From the NCBI RefSeq assembly GCF_910592395.1, contig NC_088318.1, positions 7,502,349-7,566,348 of the forward strand: 64,000 nt of DNA. The letters are read 5' to 3'. The position numbers and the translations under genes were made by a program. The notes under the pieces were generated by a model that made no database searches, was not told the DNA's origin, and worked only from the letters and a program-made list of their open reading frames with translations. This DNA is from Lineus longissimus. Lineage: Eukaryota; Nemertea; Pilidiophora; Heteronemertea; Lineidae. Of the stretch, positions 31,018-44,310 are shown in pieces. Within the stretch, counting starts at the first letter, position 1; the number at the start of each line of letters is the position of its first letter.

Positions 31018-32316
31018 CAAAATTCGGTGTCCGAGGTAACATGACGTAGGGAGTCATGTGTACCAAATTTCAACTTCATAGCTTTAGTGGTTAAGAAACT
31101 TGCCATAGTTACACTCAAATGACCAATTTACGCCATTTCACCTCTGTGACCTTGAAAAGCAAGTCAAATCAAAAACTCAGAAGATATGTGATGTATCCTT
31201 GCTAGGAGAACCTACCATAAAAATTTTATTGAAAACGAGATATCACACTTTCTAGGATTTCACTTTTGGCCCCCTGGTGGCCAAGTCGAGAATCAGACCG
31301 GACTGAAATTCAGGGTCAGAGGTCACCTGACCTAGGAGGTCCTTTGTACAAAGTCTCAAGATCATAGCCTTAGGGGTTAAGAAGCGTGCTGCAGTTACGC
31401 TCAAATGGGCAATTTACGCCATTTGACATCTGTGACCTTGACAAGAACATCAAATCAAAAACCTGTATCATATGTGATGTTTCCTTGCTAAGAGTATCTA
31501 CCATAACATTTTTACAATGAAACGGCCAGGGGCCATTGTGCTCACCGTAAGTATTTTTAGTAGACAGTTACAGAAAGTGCTACAGTATGTAGGCCTCTCA
31601 TAATTTATACATGCATCTGTGACCAGTTCAGAGCCGGCCCTGGCCAAGTGGTGAATCCAAGACTTGTGGTTCCAAGCTTGTAGAGTCTAGGTGAAAATGA
31701 TAGTGAAGAAACGTGCCACTCCATGACAATGGTGAATATATTTTTAACTTTGACCTCAGTGACCCTGACAGGTAGGTCAAATAACAAACCAGGGTGATAT
31801 GTGATGTAGACACATCCACCTGACCATAACAATTTCATCACTCGTTACACTACAGCAATCGGCAAAAAACGATTTCCAAGATGGCCGCCTAATTAAATCT
31901 ATGGCACCAAATAAATCAAAAAATGAAGAAAATGTAAGATAGAACTCAGACAAGAAAATAGGAAAGGATGAAAAATAAAAATATTTTTGGCTGTCCTTGA
32001 CCGGGGTTTGAACTCACGACCTTTGGATTGCCACAATACGAGGAAAAACCCACAAAACATGCAATTTCGGCCATATTTGAATTCCGATCTGGCTGAAACT
32101 TGGCATACAAATAGTGGCTTCTTAGATGCATCATTACACAAAATTAAAACTCTTTACATTGAACAACGACAAAACGTACCAAGAACGGTAAAGTTTTCAA
32201 CTTTGACCTCTGTGAACTTGAAAGGTGGGTCAAATCGAAAACCCGTAAGATATGTGATGTATCCTTGCTGGGAGTACCTACCATGAAACTTTTATCAAAA
32301 ACAAATCAGTAATAAT
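31018..32316 (+). repeat. Pearl/HINE-like core array 2 and a second 5' end
   Basis: 31018-31515 continues with core sequence lacking its own 5' end. At about 31522 a new 5' end begins (CGGCCAGGGGCCATTGTGCTCACCGTA) and runs into diverged core sequence. A tRNA-half-containing repeat follows at 31900-32080. Confidence 0.55.
31900..32085 (-). repeat. SINE-like repeat with tRNA 3' half, copy 1
   Basis: Minus sense reads ...GGCAATCCAAAGGTCGTGAGTTCAAACC..., i.e. an anticodon-stem, variable-loop and T-arm sequence with a B-box-like GAGTTCAAACC. An A-rich/T-rich tail with ccaaaaatattttt follows. A 5' half with an A box is not recognisable, so it is a truncated or partial tRNA-derived SINE. A close copy lies at 33721-33880. 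Confidence 0.5.
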
Positions 32317-33717
32317 ACGGCCAGGGGCCATTGTGCTCACCGTATACATCTTTTAGTAGGCAGGATCATGCTTAGTTTAGAGGTGAATATGGTGAACACA
32401 ATCAGGCATGAAGACTTTTTTTAGATGTGTATTGATGTCAAGTAATAAGACAGGGCAGTATATATAAGTTTATGATCCAACCAATAATTGTCTATGACAT
32501 CAACAAGATCAATATCGTGTGATTGCTAAGAGTCCCTGCAATAAAAAATTCATCGAAAAAAAGTCATTAATAAGCAAGATATTGCATGTCCTACTTTTTC
32601 AGTTTTGACCCCCTGGTGGCCAAATCAAGAATCAGATGAGGCCAAAATTCGGTGTCAGAGATTATCTGATTTAGGGGGTTACATGTACCAACTTTCAAGT
32701 TCATAGCTTCAGCAGTTAAGAAACGTGCCATAGTTACACTCTAATGGCCAATTTACGCCATTTGACCTCTGTGACCTAGAAAAGGAGGTCAAATCCAAAA
32801 ATCGTAGGACATGTGGTGTATCCTTGCTAGAAGTCCCTGCCATAAAAATTTTATCGAAAACAATTCACTCAAATAAGCAAGATATTGCACTTCTTCCTTT
32901 TTCCATTATGGCCCGCTGGTGGCCGAATAAAGAATCAGATCAGGCCAAAATTCAGCATCAAAGGTTATCTGATGTAGGGGGTTATATGCACCAAGTTTCA
33001 AGTTCATAGCTTTACTGGTTAAGAAACGTGCCATAGTTTACACTCCAACGGCCAATTTACGCCATATGACCTCTGTGACCTTGAAAAGTAGGTCAAATTG
33101 AAAACCCGTAAGACATGTGATGTATTCTTCCTAAGAGTACCTACCATAAAAATTTTATCGAAAACAAGTCACTTATAAGCGATATATCACACTTTTTAGA
33201 TATCCATTTTTGGCCCCCTGGTGGCAAAGTTGAGAATCAGATCAAACTGAAATTCAGCACCAGAGGCTATGTGATATAGGGGGTTATATGTACCAAGTTT
33301 CAAGTTCATAGCTTTAGTGGTTAAGAAACGTGCTATAGTTTACACTCTAACGGCCAATTTACGCCATATGACCTCTGTGAACTTGAAAAGTAGGTCAAAT
33401 TAAAAACCCGTATGATATAAGATGTATATTTGCTATGAGTACCTACAACGCAAGTTTCATCGAAAACAAGTCACTAATCAGCGAGATATCACACTTTTTA
33501 GATATCGACATTTGGCCCCCTGGTGGCCAAGTTGAGAATCAGATCGGACCGAAATTTAGTGTCAGAGGTCACCTGACCTAGGGGGTGCTGTGTACAAAGT
33601 TTTAAGTTCATAGCCCTAGCGGTTAAGAAACGTGCCACTGTTTTTTAAATAGGATACGACGACGGACGACGGACGACGGACACTGCGGTATTACATAAGA
33701 CTCCCCTACGGTGAGCC
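32317..33717 (+). repeat. Pearl/HINE-like element, complete copy
   Basis: Begins with ACGGCCAGGGGCCATTGTGCTCACCGTA and ends CTACGGTGAGCC; the terminal GCTCACCGTA/TACGGTGAGC are inverted repeats. Inside are core units with a period near 302 bp (marker at 32763, 33067 and 33369) and a gacggacgacggacgac tract just before the end. Confidence 0.65.
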
Positions 33718-33720
33718 AAA

Positions 33721-33880
33721 AATCAAGAAAATGTAAGATACAAGTCAGAAAAGACAAAAGGGAAAAGATAAAAAATAATGAAATAAAAAAATATTTTTGG
33801 CCGTCCCTGACCGGGGTTTGAACTCACGACCTTTGGATTGCCACAACACGAAAAACACAAAACATGCAATTTCGGCCATA
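33721..33880 (-). repeat. SINE-like repeat with tRNA 3' half, copy 2
   Basis: Second copy of the repeat at 31900-32085, with the same tRNA-like part (ggtttgaactcacgacc in plus sense) and the same flanking order, including caatttcggccatat. Confidence 0.5.
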
Positions 33881-35430
33881 TCTGTGTCTGCGTTGTGACC
33901 TCTGTGACCTCGACAAGTAGGTCAAATTAAAAACCCATATGATATATGATGTATCCTTGCTATGAGTACCTACCACAAAAGTTTTATCGAAAACAAGTCA
34001 TCAATAAGCGAGATATCACACTTTTTAGATATCCACATTCGACCCCCTGGTGGCCAAATTGAGAATCAGATCGGACCGATATTCAGCACAAGAGGTTATC
34101 TGATATAGGGGGTTATATGTACCAAGTTTCAAGTTCATAGCTGTGGCGGTTGAGAAACGTGCCATAGTTACACTGAAACAGCCAATTTACGCCATTTGAC
34201 CTCTGTGACCTTGAAAAGTAGGTCAAATTAAAAACCCTTATGATATATGATGTATCCTTGCTATGAGTACCTACCACAAAAATTTCATTCCAAACAAGTC
34301 ATTAATAAGCGAGATATCACACTTTTTAGATATCTACATTCGGCCCCCTGGTGGCCAAATTAAGAATCAGATCGGATCGAAATTTAGTGTCACAGGTCAT
34401 CTGACCAAGGGAGTCCTGTGTACAAAGTTACAAGTTCATAGGCTTAGCGGTTAAGAAACGTGCCACTGTTTTTGAAACAGGATACGACGACGACGACGGA
34501 CGACGACGACGACAGACGACGACGGACGACGGACACTGCGGTATTGTAAAGACTCCCCTACGGTGAGCCAATAAGCGAGAAATCACACTTTTTGAGTTTT
34601 GAGTTTGGGCCCCCTGGTGGCCAAGTCAATAATCAGACCGAACCAAAATTCAGTGTAAAAGGTCAACTGACCTAGGGGGTCATTTGTTCAAAGTTTCAAG
34701 TTCATAACTGTTGCGGTTGAGAAACGTGCCATAGTTACACTCAAACGGCAAATTTATGCCATTTGACCTCTGCGACCTTAAAAAGTAGGTCAAATCCGAA
34801 AAATCGTGCAACATCTGAGGTAACCTTGCTAGGGGTCCCTGCCATAAAAATGTCATCAAAAACAATTTGCTAATAAGCAGGCTATTGCACTTCTTACTTT
34901 TTCTGTTTTGGCCCCCTGGTGGCAAAGTCAAGAATCAGATCAGGCTGAAATTGAGCACCAGAGGTTATCTGATATAGGGGGTTATATGTACCAAGTTTCA
35001 AGCTCATAGCTTTGGTGGTTGAGAAACGTGCCATAGTTACACTCAAACGGCCAATTCACGCCATTTGACCTCTGCGACCTTGAAAAGTAGATCAAATTAA
35101 AAACCCGTAAGATGTATGATGTATCCTTGCTATGAGTACCTACCACAAAAGTTTTATCGAAAACAAGTCACTAATAAGCGAGATATCACACTTTTTAGAT
35201 ATCCACATTTGGCCCCCTGGTGGCCAAGTAGAGAATCAGATCGGACAGAAATTTAGTGTCACGGGTCATCTGACCTAGGGGGTCATGTGGGGGGTCATGT
35301 GTACAAAGTTTTAAGTTCATAGGCCTAGCGGTTAAAAAACATGCCACTGTTTTTGAACTAGGATACGACGGACGACGACGACGACGGACGACGGACACTG
35401 CGGTATCGTATAGACTCCCCTACGGTGACC
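33881..35430 (+). repeat. Pearl/HINE-like core arrays 3 and 4
   Basis: Two arrays without their own 5' ends. Core markers lie at 33897 and 34197 with an end at about 34569 (TACGGTGAGCC), then at 34764 and 35065 with an end at about 35430 (TACGGTGACC). Each ends in an extended cgacgacgacgg tract. The internal period is 300-301 bp. Confidence 0.6.
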
Positions 35431-35442
35431 CAAAAAATGAAA

Positions 35443-37899
35443 TGGCCAGGGCCATTGTGCTCACCTGTCGATATGAAAGGGAGAGTATGAGGAAGAACTT
35501 GTCATTGTTAGGGGTTAATCAAGCAATAGTTGTGGGATGGTGTGGTTTGTCTTGAAAAAGTGTTAGTCGTATTGTTTTCCGCGTGCACATGTTACTGACG
35601 TTGGAATAAGTGAATTGTTATTTGTGGGAGAAGCTGAGAGATGTTTTCTGGTCAATTAAGACGGGTTAACATGTGTCTTAGCTATTCAGTGACTATTGAA
35701 AATTAACAGCGCATTTACATTTTGTAAAACCTGCTGTCATTGGCCGAAATTTCAAATGAATGGGATGTACCTGTGGAATTGCGTGTGAATACACTATCTT
35801 GAAAGGAGTATTTATCCTCGGCTTGCGATTAGAGAGAAATGTTGAAAAATATGATACAAGAACAATAATTTCGGGACCCAAGAGGATTTTCATATTTCAG
35901 TAACCATGGTTACGAAATATTTTTTTTTGTATGTATTGGTGTACATTGACGTAGTGTATTGATTTTGACATTTTCTCCTCTGTACTGCTTATTTCTGGAT
36001 GCATTTTGCTGAGATGTTCAGGTTAATTTTTTTTCGTGTGTATCTTTAAAGCTGCCAAGTTTCATTTAGAACTATCCATCAAAAAAAATCGGGCCCTCCA
36101 GATTCCCCCAAAATGGCCAAAGGGCTCCAAAGTTGACAATTTTTTTCTTTATATTAATTTGCAAATCCCTAACCTGGAAATTGTGTTGGGTCCCGAAATT
36201 AGATTCAAGAAAAACCAAACTTTGAAGAAATCGGCCCAATAGTTTTTGCACAGCGACCCAAAAGGGCAGTCAGTGACATTTACTTATGAATCCGACTACT
36301 ATAGCCTAGGCCTAACTATAAAAGCACTGATGACAGCTGCGCTACACTTTCATCATTATCATCATCTACTTTAGTCAACCAGCTCAGATGACCTTTCTTG
36401 GGGCAGTGATCGGTAACGGTGAACTCCTTCCGACCCAACAGGCAAATGTTTACATTCGTGTCTCCGTGTATCATGGATTCATGTTTATACTAACACCGTT
36501 GTTGTGTTGACACACTGACTGACTCTGACTGTGTACATTTCTACAGCGACTAAAAACAATCACAAAAATGGTTCTTTTTAAGCACTCGTGACATGTTTAC
36601 AAAAATTAAAGCAAGTGTTTTTAGTAGAGGTTTACCTAATGAGTAGCGTCTGGGTGATTATAAACCATTAACTTGTGTTTAAAAGCCCACATTGTAACAA
36701 AAGGTTCCGGCTTGACACTAATCTCCAATGACGCCAGCCGCCATTTTGCCATACTCTCGAAACTTTGGGATCGTCAAATGCAATGGAAATCACATAATTT
36801 CTGACACACACTGCTACAATTCATCATTTTATTGTTCTTTCACAGAATTATTACGCCACCCCGATTCGCAAGGCAGCTTGTACCAACTGGCTCTGCATTG
36901 ACTATCCCCATTCCAAGCCGAAGAACAGTGTGACAAGTTTCTCATTTTACCTTCCAATCACAGTCAAAATTTTCTAAAACAACCGGCAATGAGGACAAAC
37001 TAATAATCTCAAACCAATCACAAGAATGTAATCAACACATACGACCTCATCCGAAGAGCGGATGTTTAAGTTTTAGCATTGATTCAAGGGGATTTAATTC
37101 CTTCTTCGTCTCGCTTCAAATTCATAAAATGGCTGTCTTCCATACTTGTAGATCTAGTGGGGCGGTACAACACTGCGCATCTGGGATACCCCGACGGATT
37201 GCCTCGAACCGCGAAATTCAAAACTGCTGGCAATGTGCCAACTGACATTTTTGCACAATACCGCCACCTAGCGATATGAATCGAAATTAATCTATTTAAT
37301 ATCGAAACCTCTATATCAGGCCAACCTCTAAAACTTCATTTCAAACTTCAATCTGCTGGAATAAAGAAAATGGGCTTTTTAACCTTGACCTACTTATACC
37401 TGAATAGTAGGTCACACTGACCTAAATCTGTGTCAACATGTAGAGATGCCCAATAGGTGTCTACATATCAAATATAGAGAGTCTATGACCAGTAGCAAAA
37501 AAACGTGCCATGATCAAAGAAATTTTAGACTTCGACCTCTGTGACCTTGAAATGAAGGTCAAATCAAAAACCCGTGTGATATGTGATGTACCTTTATTAG
37601 ATACACCCACCATAAAATTTTCATCGCTCTAGCTTTAACCATAAGCTTCAAAATGACAAAAATAGGTTTTCAAAGAGCACCCCCTATATGGCAGACCAGC
37701 AGTCAAATTGCGCTGATTTTCATTCTGAAGGAAGGTCTTGCCTAGGGGTACCCACACACCAAGTATGAACTTTCTGGGTCAAGCGGTAAAGAAACGTGCC
37801 ACGATTTTGTCAAAAGTTAACGACGGACGACGACGACGACGACGACGGACGCCAGACGCCGCGGTATCGTATTAGCTCACCTGACAGGTGAGCTAAAAA
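35443..37899 (+). mobile_element. Pearl/HINE-like element with unique interior
   Basis: Starts TGGCCAGGGCCATT and GCTCACCTGTC. It ends with a (gac)n tract and the 23-bp palindrome TAGCTCACCTG-A-CAGGTGAGCTA (37873-37895), then AAAAA. Unlike its neighbours it carries about 2 kb of unique non-coding DNA and only one diverged core unit (marker at 37532). A stretch at 37260-37370 resembles 63567-63670 of the element at the right end of the window. Confidence 0.6.
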
Positions 37900-38508
37900 G
37901 AATCAGTAATAAGCGAGATAAGGCACAATTCAAATTATTGGTTTTGGCCCTGTGGTGGCCAAGTTAAGAATCAGACTGGACCTAAAATCAGTGTCACGGG
38001 TCATCTGACCTAGGGGGTCATGTGTACTAAGTTTAAAGTTCATAGCTTTAGTGGTTAAGAAACGTGCCACAGTTACACACGAACAGCCAATTCACACAAT
38101 TTGACCTCTGTGACCTTGAAAATTAGGTCAAATCAAAAACCCGTAGGATATGTGATGTTTCCTTGCTCTGAGTACCTACCATTAAAATAAAATTCAAAAC
38201 AAGTCACTATTAAGCGAGATATTGCACTTTTTACCTTTTTTAGTTTTGGCCCCTGGTGGCCAAGTCGAGAATCACATCAGACTGAAATTCGGTGTCCAAG
38301 GTTTTATGATGTAGGGAGTCATGTGTATCAAATTTCAAGTTCATAGCTTCATTGGTTAAGAAACTTGCCATAGTTGCACTCAAACGATCAATTTACGCCA
38401 TTTGACCTGTGTGACCTTGAAAAGCAAGTCAAATCAAAAACTCATACGATATGTGATATATCCTTGCTAGGAGTACCTACCATAAAAATTTCATCAAAAA
38501 CAAATCAC

Positions 38509-39702
38509 TAACTAGAACTATGAATTTGCTTGGCAGCAAATTGAATGGTCCCCACTAATTAGGGTTGAGGGAGGTGTGAAGATGTACAATGGAAGTTGTG
38601 AGGTAGGAAGGCACCTGGGTAGAAGAGCAAAGAAGGTAGTTGCTTTGTGGGATTAAATTAAGTACTTCTGTATTTTGGAGTTGTCCATAGGACAAACATA
38701 GTAGCAGCATCTGGTTTTCCTCAGAATTGGCTAGTGGTGGTGGTTTTCATGGCAGGCACAGCTGCTTTGGTCATTTAGGAATGGAATAATTGAGTTGTCA
38801 TTTGAAAAGGTATGCCGTGTCATGAAAATTGAAGATACAGTCAACGTTGCAAAAGTTGAACTTGCATATGCCGAGATCTAATTAAGTTGAAGCAAATTTC
38901 ATGCTTTTCTTTTGAATAATCATCACCTAAGTAGACTTTGTGTAAGTCGAAGAAAAATCTATGGTCCCAATAGGTTCGACTAAGGTGAGGTCTACTGTAC
39001 TACGTTTTGTTTTGAGATGACAATTCAATTAAATCCTTTTTTATACTTTTGATAGAATATGAATAACTAAGATACAAGAGATTACTAGAAATTTGAAATT
39101 TGCTTGTCAGCAAATTTGATAGCCCCCACGGGCCCACACAGTACACGTATGGAGGATTGAAGTCTATTCCGTTTCGCGGATGATCTATTTCCGGACAAAC
39201 ACGCTCGCGCTTTCTCAAAATCACACGCTCAATGACATTTAAACACCACCCTAACCTTTTCAGATGGGCAGGATGGATCATCGATAAGCATTTAAGGCTA
39301 TTCCTTTATTTTATTCCTACATTCAACCGTCGTTCTTTGCTCAAAATACTCGACAGCTCGCCACTTCGGGGGATCCCCCACTTCGGCAAAGAGATACCGT
39401 CGCCATGATGCATGAGGATATGACGTCACCATTACGGGGCAGAGCTTATGCTAATGTACGTGTGATTGACAGAATTGTGCCGGAGATTTGAAAGCAAATC
39501 AGCAAATCGGCGCATAAAAACGCTTCAAAAGCATCAAAATGAACCCAAATTTCGAAAAGTCTTTGGTGACGTTGAATGGTTGGGGTTATGTTTGGTGGTA
39601 TGAGGAAGAAAGATTTTTGGTTTATTTAGGTGTTTTAGAGAACACTGTAGAACTTCCAGCAATATCAATATGGTCCCCAGACTGTGGGTCTGGGGCCCAT
39701 AA
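38509..39702. mobile_element. 1,188-bp insertion with TAA duplication in the core repeat
   Basis: The core sequence caaatcactaataagtgag, seen intact at about 30760, is split here. TAA is present at 38509-38511 and 39700-39702, and foreign DNA lies between. The right end has a 9-bp-stem hairpin (ccccagac...gtctgggg), but the two ends are not evident TIRs, so the class is unknown. It contains a pogo-like MITE at 38838-38997. Confidence 0.55.
38836..38999. mobile_element. 160-bp pogo/Tigger-like MITE
   Basis: Bounded by TA on both sides. The ends are CAGTCAACGTTGCAAAAG and, inverted, CAGTAGACCTCACCTTAG, both leading to a gtygaac motif. This is the form of pogo/Tigger-type ends. It lies inside the 1,188-bp insertion. 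Confidence 0.5.
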
Positions 39703-39946
39703 TAAGTGAGATATAATACTATTTATGTTTTCAGTTTTGTCCCCCTGGTGGCCAAGTCAAGAATCAGATCGGACCGAAATTCAGTGTCAAAGGTCATCTG
39801 ACCTAGGGGGTCATGCATACAAAGCTTTGAGTCCATAGCCCTAGCGGTTAAGAAATGTGCCACTGTTTTTGAAATAGGATACGACGGACACGACGGATGA
39901 CGGACACTGCGGTGTTGTATAGACTCACTGTACCGGTGAGTCAAAA

Positions 39947-42900
39947 ATGAGTATCTAACTGTTAAACTTTTAGCCAGTCGTCATAATTGTCGGATCCGCT
40001 TTATTTTGCCCCATGAATATGCACCAGAACCACATTATGTGAGATAATTACTCCACTAATACACAACTTTTCATAAAATGTTAGTTTTGCATGTTTCCGT
40101 CTTCATACATCTGACATTTCTTATATGAAAAACGCAAAAAAATTTTCAATATATCTTTTATATCAACATAACATAAAGCAATTCAAAATAAAGGGAAAAT
40201 AGGAAAAAAAGAATTGTTGTCTCAGTAATGGCTTAACCATGTTTGATCATTTACAGCCAGGTCCACAAGTATGTATCGCATCAAACCGTATTCTAATTGG
40301 TTTCTGGTCAGTCCGTAACGGTATAATTTAGAGTATGACACGATAACGAACCCACAAATCACAGACCGAAGCACGGTCCGTGTCCTAATAATAGTTGGCT
40401 CTTAGTTCGGATTTTATCAGTTCGTATATTGATGTATCGCCAGTTCGGTTCGGTCCCTCATCAATACTCTCGCCGGATTCTATCGTGTCATGACTGCGAT
40501 GACCGGCATTGACCGGGGCCCGGTCCCATTATCGTACAACAGAATGACAGATGACGATCGCAGGAAAACTACTAGTGAAAAGGCGAGTGGCTGATTAAAA
40601 AAAGGCCCTCTATCTTCCTGTTTTAAAATCATAATCCCCAATCTAATCCCCTGCCGCTATCTATCAAAAACAGCCAAAATGGTCGAAAATAATTCTCCAG
40701 CCCAACCCAGTAGTCCTGGCTGCACTGCCCATCCAAACAAAATGCGAGGACACAACACATGACACTAATGAATGCGTGCGTACGTTTTTTTCCAGCAAAA
40801 TTTTAGCAATATCTTCTACCGCAACATATTTTCAATGATGCATTCCACGGAACACACACACACTTCACTCCTAGAGAAACTGCCAAAAATATGTGCACCG
40901 AGCAACCAAACCATAGGTTGGTTACGCCGAGGTACGCGTCATAATGATAAGATACATGTGTTTATTTGAATATTTGTTAGATGCATCGTGAAGACCAACG
41001 TAGTCTTAGCGCCTTGCGGTTTTGCTTCTTTTTGTCAACAAAATTGTTTTATCTCGGATAATTATTTTGAGAGTCCGCAAATAAAATTTGGGTGAATTGT
41101 TTACTATTTAACTACTTCTTTTAAAAGATAAGGGTAATTTCTTCAAAAATGAAGGGAAGTTGAATGTCTTGCGGCCTGTCATTAACTGACAGCTGTCTCT
41201 TGACGTCACACTACGAACACCAACTCTCGTTTTTCTCTCGGAAAACTCTCGAAATCTGCATCGGTCACAATCACTCGTAAAGTGCAGGGACGCCTAATCG
41301 GATAACACGCTCAGTGGCGATGCCTCTCGAAAAGTCTCGAGTTCTTGAATTCCGAGACCTTTCGTCAGTTTTTCGATACCTTTTGACAGTATAATCTATT
41401 AAATGGTTATTTTCATGTTGGTTTGCAGGGGGCGCGACAAGTCCGACCATTATGATCAGCGTGCTCAATATTCATGATAGTTGTCAGTTCCACAATGAAA
41501 CATAGGAGGCGGATAAGAATGCCGTTGCCTATCTTTTGTAAAAAGTCAACTATGCGGCCAGAGGCAATTCATTTATTGAATGTCCCTTCTCGGGCAGGCT
41601 CTTCCCCTATCATAATTATGTTGATGACAACCGATGCGTTTATTTAACGCGTTGGCCTTTGATGATTCCAAATAAGCATTAAGAAATAAACACTAACCTC
41701 ATTAAGTGTGTTATAAAAAACAAATTGTTATTTTAGGATTTTACCCGATCCGCAATGCATGGTATGAGTGCGTCCATATGACACCGTTGACGGTCGCTAT
41801 CAGTGTGAATCGAATTTAGCCAAGTTCGTATCAGACCGATTCCTCGCGTTAGTGTATTGTCCACTTTTTTCCGCGCTTCACTGACGTTCGCAAGGCGGCG
41901 ATAGACTGGCGCTTCGACATAGCGTTTTGTATTAGTAGCGCTGTGCTTCAGAAAATAACAGTAAAAAGGTCAGTCTGTCATTACTGCAGCATCTGAACAG
42001 ACAAAACCTTAAAACCACCGGATGCCATCACCTTTTTATACATATGTAAATAAAACCGCAGTATCAATAAATGGTTCATGATATTTGCTGCTCGGGTGGC
42101 GCATTAGCAACAAAACGGCAAAATAGCTGTCTATCACATTATCATTTAGTCATTACTGTCAAAGACCCTTATTCGTCGGTGATTATCTCGCAATATACCA
42201 CATCGGATTATCACACCAAACTACTCATTTCTATTTTTGGATCATTCAACATAATAAGACTTATACGAACAACACTGAATGACCACAACTTCCTGATGTC
42301 AGGTAATCCTTTAATGTGTGCCTATAGAAATGTTTCTTTTGAGCTAAAAATACATTCGTCCCTCAATCAAAACAGGTTTTCTTTTTTATTTGACCAACAA
42401 TAAACTTGCAAGGGTTACATACACCTTACTTTCCACTTTTTCTTTTAGCAAAATATGAACTTTCGAGGATCTAAGTTCCCGAAAGTGGATGCTTAAGCCG
42501 GTGAAACATCATTCCTGTGTTTGTCCCCCATATTTAAATGTTTCCATACAAAAGACAACTAGAAGAAAAACCATGAGGGGAAAACAGAAAATGTGCCAAT
42601 CTGTGTTTCAGCGTTTCCAAACAGCGAGGTTCGCGAACATATGACGCAAGAGCCAATTAATTGCTTTTTTACATAGATATTCCAAAGGCAAACATAAAAT
42701 CTGGTGTTATCTCCACCACATAGGACATTGAGATGTAGTAGGGTCAAATAATGGTGGGAAAGTTTGGAAGGTTGGCGTGTCTTCGGAAGGTGGACCAGCA
42801 CGACTTGGAAAAAGCGCAATTGATCGGATCATTTTTCAATAACACTGTAATCGGTCAATGTGTAACAGGAGTGATGATAGAAATGTGATGGGCTCCTGTC

Positions 42901-43385
42901 AAATGGTAAACCAAACGAATGTTGTCAAAATCAGTAACCTTGGCATATCAACTCCCTGATCTCGGATTACCTTTTTTGATACGCACTGTATAATGAGGCA
43001 ACAATCGCCGTCACTGAGCGCAATACTCAATCCGTGTTCATGAATTTGTCGTGCATAAGCAGTCGCTCTGCTCTGTGATGAGTCTTTAGCGATCTCCTGA
43101 ATTTGTCCGTCGTCTGAAGAATTTAGTGGTGTGTTTTTTCCACAAGACACTTGTCTTACACCAAACTAATTCTCACCAAAGTCAACCCACTGCAAAGAAC
43201 AATGATACCGAACTGGGTGACATGAATATATTCAAAATAACCTCCCGGGGAACAATAGTAACTAATTAATTCGATACTGTGTGTGCCACTATTAGTCACA
43301 TCATAAATCGACCTTAAAATATTTCTGACTGTTTACAGCATGACGGGCGCGTCCCCTTTGTCTTTACCAGTTGAATTGCTGGACA
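39947..43385. other. Unassigned non-coding DNA
   Basis: No gene or element identified. A pair of inverted 11-mers (atgacacgata at about 40335 and tatcgtgtcat at about 40481) may mark a degraded MITE. Short open frames show no coding signature. Confidence 0.5.
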
Positions 43386-44140
43386 TGTGTGAGACAGTCG
43401 CAACATAACTTTGGACCAGGTGGTAAGGATTATGTTTGTTTCTAGGGACCCAGCCACATCTTTTTGGGAATAAAGTGAATGGCAATTCCTGGAGAGACAT
43501 TCACCATCCTGTTCTTCCTTGTCTGTTTAGGTGTGACACTTACATGACTAATGGGAGACTGTCGCAACATAACGCGGGCCTTAAAGTCAGATATGATTGT
43601 TCCTACTAGTAGAGAAAGACACATCCCGTCTTTCCATGTATTTTGAGATGTTACAATAATAAGAGACTATCGCAGCATAACGATGACCTAAAGAGTTGGA
43701 ATAAATTGCAGAATGTTCCCAGAGAGACACGTACCGTCTTTCCAAGTCAGTTGAGCTGAAACAGTAGGTGACTATCAGATAATAACGCAGGCCATACGGT
43801 GCAGGACTAATCGTTGATTTTTCCTGGAAATATCGTCACATCACCGTCTAACCGTGTATTTTAAGATATGACACTAATGCAAGATGTCGCAGCATATCGC
43901 ACGCCTAACACGCCTAAATGTAGTGGAATATAGTTGAATGATTCTGTCATGTCTGTGGACAGACAGTCAGACCCTGTCGTCTTTCCATGCTTGTTGAGAT
44001 GTGACACTTATAATAGGCTGTCGCATTATAGCACAGGTCAAAATGCGTGAGAATATCCATGTTGGCTGGGATGTGAGAATAATAGGAGACTTCTCAGCAT
44101 ATCGCAGGTCTAATTGGTAATTATAGTTGTTGATTGTTTA
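43386..44140. repeat. Decayed minisatellite, unit about 80-165 bp, part 1
   Basis: About seven degenerate units, each with a marker like gagactgtcgcaacataacgc preceded by ttccatgta-tttgagatg. Markers lie at about 43390, 43555, 43665, 43765, 43880, 44008 and 44087. Further units at about 45235-45545 lie beyond an inserted MITE. Confidence 0.6.
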
Positions 44141-44310
44141 TGTGAAGACAAACACTTTCATTCCCATTCTGTGGAGACCGAGACCAGAGTGCCAAAGCAT
44201 AACGTGGAGTATGGGACTATCACATCTTGTTTTTCATATTTGATTGATGGTGTTAGGACAGTGAAACAAGATTGTCATTACAGTCACAGCTTTAACCTCT
44301 TAAGTACCGC

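Larger units (their letters stand above)
37900..39946 (+). repeat. Pearl/HINE-like core array 5, split by an insertion
   Basis: Core units with markers at 38103 and 38404 are interrupted by the insertion at 38512-39699 and resume at 39700 to a terminal hairpin GACTCAC...GTGAGTC (39922-39942) followed by AAAAA. Confidence 0.6.

Noticed and set aside
29200-39950. Numerous 60-130 codon open frames in the pearl-like arrays
   Set aside because: They recur in several frames at the repeat period and are not conserved as proteins between units.
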